A stretch of 41,618 nucleotides of DNA from Prevotellaceae bacterium. GTDB taxonomy: Bacteria > Bacteroidota > Bacteroidia > Bacteroidales > UBA932. Below the pieces are notes generated by a model, which saw only the letters and a program-made list of their open reading frames with translations, did no database searches and was not told the DNA's origin. Every line of letters begins with the position of its first letter. Position 1 is the stretch's first letter. The DNA lies in the NCBI GenBank assembly GCA_031266015.1, contig JAISBU010000055.1, positions 1-41,618 on the forward strand, in the 5' to 3' direction. Shown here in pieces: positions 35,258-41,618 of the stretch. The translations under genes and the position numbers were made by a program.

Positions 35258-36547
35258 ATGAACTACGAGGAAACCGTGAGCTATTTATATAATCAATATC
35301 CTGATTTTCAGAATGTTGGAAAAAGGGTATACAAGCCGGGGCTGGGTAACGCAATAACGCTGGATGAATATTTTGGTTCACCGCATAAAAAGTTTAAAAG
35401 TATTCATGTGGCGGGAACTAACGGCAAAGGCTCCACCTCGCATATGCTGGCTGCTGTGCTGCAGGCGGCAGGTTACAAGGTGGGATTGTACACCTCACCA
35501 CATTTGGTTAGCTTCCGTGAGCGCATAAAAATAAATGGAATCGAAATACCGGAGCAGGAAATTGTTGATTTTGTGGCTCGACATAATGAGGCTATAAAGC
35601 GCATACGCCCTTCGTTTTTTGAGCTAACCATGAGCCTGGCGTTTGACTATTTTGCCCGTGAAGCTGTTGATGTAGCGGTGGTAGAAGTGGGGCTCGGCGG
35701 CAGGTTAGATTCTACCAATATCATTCATCCGCAGGTAAGCGTAATTACCAATATTGCTTTTGACCACACCGATTTGCTAGGTGATACGTTAGAGAAAATA
35801 GCCGCGGAAAAGGCAGGAATCATTAAGCCTAATGCTCCGGTTATAGTGGGGCAGCGGCAGGATGAAACACAGGTTGTATTTGAACAAAAAGCCCGTGAAC
35901 AAAAAGCTCCGTTGCTATTTGCCGATAGGCAATATACGATGCAAAGATCTGAAGTGGTGAAGGGCTTACAGCATTTTGACGTGCTGAATTCTTTTGGTAA
36001 AGAATACGCTGTAGAGGTAGATTTGTTGGGTAGCTATCAGCGCAAAAATATTCTTACCGTGTTGGCTGCTATTGAGCTGCTTCAAAAGGATGGAACTTTT
36101 CATATTACAGATAAAAATATGGTAGCCGGATTACGTGTAGCAGCCAAATCTACCGGATTGCGTGGGCGCTGGCAGCTATTGCAAACCCACCCGATGGTGG
36201 TGTGTGATATTGCCCACAACGTTGACGGGCTTACGCAAACTATGAAGCAGCTGCAAAATCAAACATACCGTAAGCTGCACATTGTCTTTGGCATGGTGGC
36301 AGATAAAGATGTGGATGGCGCTATTGCACTTCTTCCTAAGAATGCAGAGTACTACTTTACGCAAGCCACTTCGCAACGTGCGATGTCGGCAGCTGTTTTG
36401 GCTAAAAAATGTGAAGCCATAGGTTTGCACGGGCAAGTTACTCCCAATGTGAAGAATGCTTTGCAGCGAGCTATAAAAAATGCTGCCGGCAACGATTTTA
36501 TTTACGTTGGCGGCAGCACATTTATTGTTGCAGATGCTCTTGCCTAG
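35258..36547 (+). CDS. folC: Folylpolyglutamate synthase / dihydrofolate synthase
   Basis: FolC adds glutamate to dihydropteroate and folates and keeps them in the cell. The 429-residue Mur-ligase-like protein has the P-loop HVAGTNGKGSTSHML (50-64), YTSPHLVSFRERI, VEVGLGGRLDSTN and ITNIAFDHTDLLG, and in the C-domain CDIAHNVDG. The ATG at 35258 (MNYEETVSYLYNQYP) agrees with the usual start of the family; the GTG at 35240 adds six unconserved residues. The folate product serves glyA, purU, metF and metH in this window. Confidence 0.96.
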   Translation: MNYEETVSYLYNQYPDFQNVGKRVYKPGLGNAITLDEYFGSPHKKFKSIHVAGTNGKGSTSHMLAAVLQAAGYKVGLYTSPHLVSFRERIKINGIEIPEQEIVDFVARHNEAIKRIRPSFFELTMSLAFDYFAREAVDVAVVEVGLGGRLDSTNIIHPQVSVITNIAFDHTDLLGDTLEKIAAEKAGIIKPNAPVIVGQRQDETQVVFEQKAREQKAPLLFADRQYTMQRSEVVKGLQHFDVLNSFGKEYAVEVDLLGSYQRKNILTVLAAIELLQKDGTFHITDKNMVAGLRVAAKSTGLRGRWQLLQTHPMVVCDIAHNVDGLTQTMKQLQNQTYRKLHIVFGMVADKDVDGAIALLPKNAEYYFTQATSQRAMSAAVLAKKCEAIGLHGQVTPNVKNALQRAIKNAAGNDFIYVGGSTFIVADALA

Positions 36548-36551
36548 CGTG

Positions 36552-37235
36552 CTACTTGGTTGGTAGCGTGTAGCTAACGGTAGTGGTGTGAGATGTTCCG
36601 CTTGTTAGCGGCGCGTTAACCGTGAGTGTTGCGGTTTCTGTATTTTTCGGATATACTACAGTCGACAAATCAACCGCAATTACTCCGCCGTATGATTCTG
36701 TTCCCTGTATTCCATCGCATTTGTGTCTGAAATATAGCGTGATATCACTTCCCTTTACGCTCGTATCCTGGCATATAAAAAATGAATGTATGGCAGCGGC
36801 CGAATGTAGAAAGGTGAAGCTGATGTTGAGGTGCTGCTGCGTTAGATAAACATCGGTTATCTCTAAAACTTTATGATTAGGAAGCGTAGGTAGCGAGTCC
36901 GGATTTACCTTTTGTACACCGATGGTAATATTAAGCAAATCTATGAGCTGTATCACCGAGTTGTAACCGTCCCTGTATTCGTGCTGGTATTCCTGATAGG
37001 AGGCCAAGTATTTATTTTCATCCTTTACACCTTTGCTTAAGTAGTCGGACGCGTTGCTCACCCATAGCTGCTTGTTGGTTTTATCAACGGTAAGCGAGAA
37101 ACGGGCGCTATCGGCGGCATCGTCAAAAACAGCCTGTACCGGAGCAATTACGACAAGATTTCCATACGGCTCCGATTGCTCGCAAGAAAAAAGAAGCAAC
37201 GGCAGCACAAACAGCAGGGCTAAATATTTTTTCAT
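36552..37235 (-). CDS. NigD-like lipoprotein
   Basis: The 227-residue protein has a lipobox LLFSC (Cys18). The rest looks like the NigD-like family of Bacteroidetes: an N-terminal beta domain (NLVVIAPVQA...KQLWVSNA) and a C-terminal domain with the ITLYFRHKCDGIQG and VIAVDLSTV motifs. The founding member belongs to a bacteriocin cluster, but most members have no known role. A similar protein is encoded directly upstream. Its stop lies 4 bases from the folC stop on the other strand. Confidence 0.7.
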   Translation of the reverse strand: MKKYLALLFVLPLLLFSCEQSEPYGNLVVIAPVQAVFDDAADSARFSLTVDKTNKQLWVSNASDYLSKGVKDENKYLASYQEYQHEYRDGYNSVIQLIDLLNITIGVQKVNPDSLPTLPNHKVLEITDVYLTQQHLNISFTFLHSAAAIHSFFICQDTSVKGSDITLYFRHKCDGIQGTESYGGVIAVDLSTVVYPKNTETATLTVNAPLTSGTSHTTTVSYTLPTK

Positions 37236-37257
37236 AATTATTAGTTAAGGTTGCTCG

Positions 37258-37920
37258 CTATTGAAAAATGTAAGTAAAATTCATATTTCCATTTTTGGGA
37301 GTCATTAGCAGTACAGCTACGCTATCTTGAGCTCCTCTCTCGGTCAATGTTTCCAAGTCAAAAGAAAGAGTTCCGTTTAGCGTGTAGTAAGGGCTATCTC
37401 CGTTAAGATCGTGGCGCAAAATGAGCTTTACAGGCGACGTCGTTTGCGTAGAATCGCGCAGCAGGTAGAAGGAGTGCGGGGATTCATTGGCGTTTAAACC
37501 CATTACGGTCACTACTAAATTTAGGTAGTGCGAAGAAACAAAGCCGCTTGAAATCCAAATGTCGTTGTTCTTCATGGTATCTATGGTTTGCTGGCTGGTG
37601 CTTGTAACCGAATTGGTAACAACACCGGACAGCTCCAGCATTTTCACTACATAGTCGTATCCCGGGCGCTCTGTATCTACCAGCTCCATGACGGCCGTAA
37701 CTCTGACACCGCTGCGTGGCGAACTTCCTGTCCGTTCGTGAGGATAGTAGGTTTTACTATTGTCGCCCAAAAACCACCATTGGGTTGTATCTGTGGAAAG
37801 ACGTTGCGTAGTCCCGATAGCCCAAACGCGTGTGGAAATCGGGTCGCTGCTCAAATCGCAGCCTGGTAACAGTAGTACGGTGGCTGTAAGCAGCCATGCG
37901 TATTTTCTAAAAGTAGCCAT
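37258..37920 (-). CDS. NigD-like lipoprotein, second copy
   Basis: The 220-residue protein begins MATFRKYAWLLTATVLLLPG with a lipobox ending in Cys21. The C-terminal half has VKLILRHDLNGDSPYYTLNG and TLSFDLETL, which match the NigD-like signature of the neighbour, though overall similarity is low. The frame is open further upstream to 37989, but only the ATG at 37920 gives a lipoprotein signal. It lies 34 bases below the flavodiiron gene and 22 bases above the other copy, so the three may form an operon. Confidence 0.7.
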   Translation of the reverse strand: MATFRKYAWLLTATVLLLPGCDLSSDPISTRVWAIGTTQRLSTDTTQWWFLGDNSKTYYPHERTGSSPRSGVRVTAVMELVDTERPGYDYVVKMLELSGVVTNSVTSTSQQTIDTMKNNDIWISSGFVSSHYLNLVVTVMGLNANESPHSFYLLRDSTQTTSPVKLILRHDLNGDSPYYTLNGTLSFDLETLTERGAQDSVAVLLMTPKNGNMNFTYIFQ

Positions 37921-37954
37921 AAGCTTAATAAATAAAGGTTCAAAAGAAATCAAA

Positions 37955-39139
37955 CTATTGCTGTACCGCTTGCGCAAATGCTGCGGCAAAGTTACGGCAT
38001 ACCGTTAATTTTTCAGCATTAGGTTTTCCGGTTATTTCTACTGCGGCAGCTGGTTGTTCCCATCCTATATTCTCAGCAAATTGCAGCAGCGATTTCACGC
38101 CGCCTCCGCTCCAGCTGAACGAACCGAATACTCCAAGCCGCTTGTTTTTGGGCGATATGTGTGCCAGCTCTCTGCATAGCTGCGCCATCATCGGGTGCAT
38201 AGCTGTGTTGTAGGCGCAGCTGCCCAATATTATATTTTTGTATTTCCAAACCTCGCTTATTATAAAAGATACGTGTGTTTTTGAAACGTCGTAAATCTTT
38301 ATATTGCGCATACCTTGTTCCGCCAGCTCTCGAGCAATTGAATCGGCCACCTGCTCCGTATTGCTGTACATGCTGGCAAAAGCAATGACAGTACCATTAT
38401 CCGCCTCGTGCTTACTCCACTGGTCGTACAATGATACCACTTTCTGAGGCTCGTTACGCCAAATGGGGCCGTGGGTTGAGCAAATAGCTTTTATAGCTAC
38501 GTTGGCCAGCTTTGCCAAACCTTTTTGCACCATGTTGCTGTACTTACCTACAATGTTGCTGTAGTAGCGCAGCATTTCATCCTGGTAGTCGCGCTCAAAA
38601 GCTATTTCATCGTCGAAAATGCCGCCGTCCAACGTACGGAAGCTGCCAAAGGCATCACCCGAAAACAGCACGCCATCGGTGGTGTCGTAAGTCATCATCG
38701 TTTCCGGCCAATGAATCCATGGCGTAGTATAAAACTTAAGCGTATGCTGACCTAATGCTAACTCTTTGTCATCTGCTACCGGCAGAAAATGCTCAATTTC
38801 GCCAAAGTAGTTTTTTAGAATCTTCTGTGTTTGCACGTTACCAACAATAATCATATTGGGATAGCATGCAAGCAGCGCTCCAATGGCTCCGGAATGGTCT
38901 GGCTCTATGTGATTTATTATGAGATAGTCCAAGGTTCTGCCTTGTAATGCCTCCTCCAAATTCTCATAAAAGTTGTCCATTATAGTGCGGTCTACCGTAT
39001 CAATCAGGGCTGTTTTTTCATCAACAATCAAGTATGAGTTGTAGGATATACCGTAGGGTAGGGGCCACATGTTTTCAAACAGCGCCTTGCGGCGGTCGTT
39101 CACGCCTATATAGTATATTTCCCCGGTAATGGTTGTCAT
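37955..39139 (-). CDS. Flavodiiron protein (A-type flavoprotein)
   Basis: It reduces O2 to water or NO to N2O with electrons from rubredoxin or similar carriers, and so protects anaerobes. The 394-residue protein has a lactamase-like diiron domain with all six ligands: HIEPDH (His77, Glu79, Asp81, His82), IHWPETM (His143), SGDAFGSF (Asp162) and STHGPIW (His near 224). The flavodoxin domain starts at about 250 (FASMYSNTEQVADSIA) and carries the later GSFSWSGGGVKSL. Start: ATG at 39139 (MTTITGEIYYIG) lies 25 bases below a -7 box that overlaps the in-frame ATG at 39166, which rules that one out. Confidence 0.94.
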   Translation of the reverse strand: MTTITGEIYYIGVNDRRKALFENMWPLPYGISYNSYLIVDEKTALIDTVDRTIMDNFYENLEEALQGRTLDYLIINHIEPDHSGAIGALLACYPNMIIVGNVQTQKILKNYFGEIEHFLPVADDKELALGQHTLKFYTTPWIHWPETMMTYDTTDGVLFSGDAFGSFRTLDGGIFDDEIAFERDYQDEMLRYYSNIVGKYSNMVQKGLAKLANVAIKAICSTHGPIWRNEPQKVVSLYDQWSKHEADNGTVIAFASMYSNTEQVADSIARELAEQGMRNIKIYDVSKTHVSFIISEVWKYKNIILGSCAYNTAMHPMMAQLCRELAHISPKNKRLGVFGSFSWSGGGVKSLLQFAENIGWEQPAAAVEITGKPNAEKLTVCRNFAAAFAQAVQQ

Positions 39140-39163
39140 TGCTTTCGTGTTTTGTACAGAAGG

Positions 39164-39171
39164 CAAAGGTA
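39164..39171 (-). promoter_or_regulatory. -7 box TACCTTTG for the flavodiiron gene
   Basis: An exact TAnnTTTG match on the minus strand. Transcription would begin near 39157, 18 bases above the ATG. Confidence 0.55.
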
Positions 39172-39305
39172 GCGGAAATAGGTGTTTTTTGCAAATGTTG
39201 GCTATTTTACCGCTCGAACCATCATAGCTCCGCCTATAGAACAGCCGCTTCTCCGAGCGGAGAATTTACGATTGATGGTTTACTGTTTACTAGTGCGTGT
39301 GGGTT

Positions 39306-39393
39306 GTCATGCTGAGCGAAGCGAGGGATCTCAAGTTCGCACTAAGATGATACATTATCACGACATGAGATGTTTCGCTTCACTCAGCATGAC
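39306..39393. repeat. 88-bp palindromic intergenic repeat, copy 2 (MITE-like)
   Basis: GTCATGCTGAGCGAAGCGA at the left end is the inverse of TCGCTTCACTCAGCATGAC at the right end, with one mismatch, so the whole unit can fold into one long hairpin. The middle is shared with 15692-15778. It has no reading frame. It is probably a non-autonomous or REP-type element. The rest of 39172-39520 shows no gene; GCTTCTCCGAGCGGAGAAT near 39250 is a short hairpin. Confidence 0.8.
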
Positions 39394-39520
39394 AATCAAT
39401 AATAGAATACGTAATTTAACCTAACTCTATTTTCGACCGTAATAATCTGTTAATTGTATCGTAGTTAGCACGAATGCTATTTTTCCTAAGCGTACCTAAA
39501 TGGCATAAAATATCTGCATT

Positions 39521-39542
39521 TGTGATGTAAATGTGATGTAAA
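39521..39542. repeat. Tandem 11-bp direct repeat TGTGATGTAAA
   Basis: Two exact copies side by side, 12 bases before the start of the recombinase pseudogene. Such a site could be an attachment-core or binding repeat of the integrase, but nothing else supports this. Confidence 0.5.
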
Positions 39543-39554
39543 ATTTTACCGCCA

Positions 39555-40730
39555 TGAAAAAACGCCTATCCTTTATGTATAACCTCCGCGCCAAAAAGCT
39601 GGCGGTCCCACTAAAAAGCCTTCATTCGCATTGAGGTGTACTTCTCGCGCACGGTGCGCTGCCACGTGGATACCAACGTAGCGGTGGAGCCCTGCTACTG
39701 GAATGTCAGGGCAAAAGTACTCAAAAAAACTCACCCGAACTACCTTGAGCTGTACCAGCTGCTCAAGCAGGCAATGGACGACCTCGAAAAATTTGAGCTG
39801 TCGCTCATCAACCATGGGCGTGAGCTCACGCCTGCGCTGCTTTCCGCCTACAAAAAGAGCGTAAGTAAGGCAGGGACTGCTTAACGGAGGGCGGCAGGGA
39901 TAGCTTCATCCGCTTTTCCCGCGCCTACATGGACGAGCGGCTTGCCCAAAAGAAGATAGGCAGCATTTCGTATATGCGCTACAGCAGCTGTCTTGCCCTG
40001 CTGGAAAAAATTGTGGGCGGCGACCTCCTGTTTGCAGACGTGAACGAGCAGCATTGATGCCTACCTTGCCGCACACGGCTATGCGCAAACCACCATCGGG
40101 CGATTTCACAATACGGTAAAAATGTTTGTAGCCGCCGCTACCAAAAGAGAACTGCTCGACCCCAAGAAAAGCCCCTACAGGGACTACGCGGTGAACTTGG
40201 GCAAGGGCGAGCGGGAGAACCTGCAACCCGAAGAGCTGACGTTGCTGGAAAACGTAGATAGGCGCACGCTGGGTAGCGCACGGCTGGAGCAGGTGCTTGA
40301 CCGCTTTCTGTACAGCTGCTACACGGGCTTGCGCATTGGCGACAACATTTTATTGAGCAGGAAGCATATCAAAAAGACCAGTGACGGCCTGGTGGTGGAC
40401 ATGATGACCGAAAAGGGCAAGGGGCAGCATGTGGTGTACCTGTTCAACGGTAAGTCGCAGGCCATTGTAGAGAAGTACCTAAGGCTGTACCCCGACCAGC
40501 CCACCATTTTCCCGCCTGAAACCCGCAGCGCGCTGGGCTACTACCTCAAGCAGGTGGCCAAGCAGGTGGGCATTGAGCGTAACCTCTTTTTTCACTCAAG
40601 CCGGCACACATTCGCCATTTTGCTTGTGTCGAGCGGCAGTGAAATCTACACAGTTAGCAAAATGCTCACCCATAAAAATGTTTCCACTACTCAAATTCAT
40701 GCTGATTTAATTTTCCAGTTCGTTAGTTAA
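39555..40730 (+). pseudogene. Decayed tyrosine recombinase, right copy
   Basis: At least four frame segments together give one Bacteroidales integrase: MKKRLSFMYNLRAKKLA (39555 on), then IRIEVYFSRTVRCHVDTNVA through KTHPNYLELYQLLKQ (to 39884), then GRDSFIRFSRAYMDERLAQ (about 39890-40057), then TTIGRFHNTVKMFVAAATKR to the end. The last part keeps the Arg box SCYTGLRIGD and HSSRHTF, but the catalytic Tyr of the TTQIYA motif is His here (TTQIHAD, CAT instead of TAT/TAC), and family similarity ends right after it, where the IS200-like element begins. G+C content is visibly higher than in the left copy. It cannot be active. Confidence 0.85.
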
Positions 40731-40736
40731 CTCTAT

Positions 40737-40748
40737 GCACTTTAGTGC
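40737..40748. repeat. Left-end hairpin of the IS200-like element
   Basis: GCACTTTAGTGC forms a 5-bp stem with a 2-base loop (or 4 bp with 4 bases). In this family TnpA recognises a small hairpin at each end on the single strand. Confidence 0.5.
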
Positions 40749-40776
40749 AAGGCTTTAGTTTTTATAAATCTCTCCG

Positions 40777-40784
40777 TATCTTTG
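40777..40784 (+). promoter_or_regulatory. -7 box TATCTTTG for tnpA
   Basis: An exact TAnnTTTG match with TTTAG at 40754-40758, 18-19 bases upstream, in the -33 place. The predicted start near 40791 lies before the ATG at 40800 but after the in-frame TTG at 40782, so the ATG is the start. Confidence 0.55.
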
Positions 40785-40799
40785 TCAAAAAAGCACGAT

Positions 40800-41228
40800 A
40801 TGGAAAACAGGCATGGTTCACACAGCGTTTATAGCATGCAGGTACACCTTGTGAGGGTAACCAAGTACCGTTACCACGTTTTGCAAGGCGATATCCAACA
40901 ACGTTGTCGCGAAGTTATTCGCCAGAGCTGTAACCCTTTGGATATTCAAATATTAAAAGGGGTAGTAAGCAAAGACCATATTCATTTGCATATTCGCTAC
41001 CCACCGCAGTTGAAGATCAGTGAAATCGTCAAGCGCCTCAAAGGTCGTAGTTCACGTATGCTCCTGCAGGAATACCCCGAGCTTCACCGTCGCTATTGGG
41101 GCAGCCATTTTTGGGGTATTGGTTACGGTTGTTGGAGTGTAGGCAACATCACCGATGAGATGCTAACCAACTACCTTAATCACCACAAGGAAGCGCCCAA
41201 TGGGGACGAGAATTTCATTCTGGAATAA
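40800..41228 (+). CDS. tnpA: IS200-type transposase TnpA (HUH/Y1)
   Basis: TnpA cuts and joins single-stranded DNA through a 5'-phosphotyrosine link and moves the element by a peel-and-paste route. The 142-residue protein has the usual length, the HUH motif in KDHIHLHI (His60, His62), the family signature LKGRSSRMLLQEYPEL (80-95) and the nucleophile Tyr125 in LTNYLNHHK. All key residues are present and the frame is intact, so it may be active. Confidence 0.93.
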   Translation: MENRHGSHSVYSMQVHLVRVTKYRYHVLQGDIQQRCREVIRQSCNPLDIQILKGVVSKDHIHLHIRYPPQLKISEIVKRLKGRSSRMLLQEYPELHRRYWGSHFWGIGYGCWSVGNITDEMLTNYLNHHKEAPNGDENFILE

Positions 41229-41260
41229 TTTCAAAGAGTTTTCAGCTTTAACTTTTCCAA

Positions 41261-41326
41261 TCGGCTTTAGCCGAAACTTGTGCGAATTTCATTCGCTCTT
41301 CCAACCTATGGATTTTAAATCCATAG
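41261..41326. repeat. Three consecutive hairpins at the right end of the IS
   Basis: TCGGCTTTAGCCGA (41261-41274, 6-bp stem), GCGAATTTCATTCGC (41282-41296, 6-bp stem) and CTATGGATTTTAAATCCATA plus G (41306-41326, 10-bp stem). One should be the right-end recognition hairpin. The last or the first may also act as a terminator, although T-runs are short. Confidence 0.65.
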
Positions 41327-41618
41327 TATTTTAATTGTTCCCATCTTGAAAATATTTAATCGTTAAACTTATTTTTACTTGGACTTGGTACGGCTCAAAT
41401 ACGGCTTTGCCCTTATCCGAATGCAAAAGCACAGTTGATATATGCAGTGTTTGCAGTATTGGCAGCGTATGCTTTTACTTGCGTGGACTTGCGTTATACA
41501 AACAAAGAACAACAATTATTTTTTTTCGAAACAACCAAAAGAAAAAGCGAAAGAAGAAAAAAAAGATATGCAAGTTTAAAAGCAATGCAGCGGCGGCTGT
41601 CAAGGTTTTTTGGAAAAA
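41327..41618. other. Gene-free right end of the window
   Basis: No coding region is supported. There is a repeated TTGCGT/ACTTG pattern (GGACTTGGTACGG, GTGGACTTGCG) around 41390-41500 and a purine-rich tract (AAAAGAAAAAGCGAAAGAAG and on) at 41537-41571. A gene may begin beyond the edge. Confidence 0.4.

Larger units (their letters stand above)
40737..41326 (+). mobile_element. IS200/IS605-family element (tnpA only), ends approximate
   Basis: A single HUH transposase gene is flanked by hairpins: GCACTTTAGTGC (40737-40748) on the left and three consecutive hairpins (41261-41326) on the right. Such subterminal hairpins, and the lack of terminal inverted repeats and target duplications, are marks of the family. 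The left end probably lies between 40705, where recombinase similarity stops, and 40737. No tnpB is present. The exact ends cannot be set from one copy. Confidence 0.7.

Overview
The window reads as chromosomal DNA from an uncultured member of the Bacteroidetes, most likely the order Bacteroidales. The evidence is the TAnnTTTG-type -7 promoter boxes, a FeoA-FeoB fusion, an extra-long signal peptidase I, two NigD-like lipoproteins, FISUMP-domain surface proteins, Bacteroidales-type tyrosine recombinases and few Shine-Dalgarno sequences. A flavodiiron protein, ferrous-iron uptake and cobalamin-dependent methionine synthase fit an anaerobic or microaerophilic, probably host-associated life. The species cannot be named from the sequence.

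Layout. Bases 1-6500 are an accessory region. It holds the 3' part of one FISUMP protein gene, a complete secreted FISUMP protein gene (1423-2376), five large modular palindromic repeat units (708-1362 and 2617-3990), a possible unannotated small RNA ending in a strong terminator (about 4080-4232), a DUF4143-type ATPase whose promoter lies in a 13-bp inverted repeat, and a decayed tyrosine recombinase whose 5' end stops at a fragment of the same repeat family. Bases 6500-39200 are a dense housekeeping core: yihY-like gene, TPR protein, glyA, metallo-beta-lactamase-fold lipoprotein, purU, hisA, hisIE, a small ribbon-helix-helix-like protein, thrS, a 3' fragment of a FISUMP gene, mgsA, zupT-like gene, infC-rpmI-rplT, dapB, lepB, metH-metF, then on the minus strand feoAB, purC, capA-like gene, an M24 aminopeptidase and phoH-like gene, then folC on plus, and on minus two NigD-like lipoproteins and a flavodiiron protein. 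Bases 39200-41618 are accessory again: a palindromic repeat, a second decayed recombinase facing the first about 33 kb away, and an IS200-type element sitting at its broken 3' end.

How the genes work together. glyA, purU, metH, metF, folC and purC form a folate/one-carbon and purine set, and hisA and hisIE belong to histidine synthesis (hisF is absent between them). thrS and infC-rpmI-rplT, often adjacent in bacteria, are separated here by a 2.6-kb block with a palindromic repeat, a FISUMP fragment, mgsA and zupT. infC appears to start at an AUA codon behind a strong Shine-Dalgarno sequence.

The least explained material is the modular repeat family: opposing arms around a G+C-rich perfect hairpin with GTAG/GTGG feet, in one copy inverted, with fragments at gene and pseudogene boundaries. 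It looks like a REP/BIME-type system. Whether the IS200-like transposase or another REP transposase elsewhere moves it is unknown. No database search was possible; all calls come from reading the sequence.
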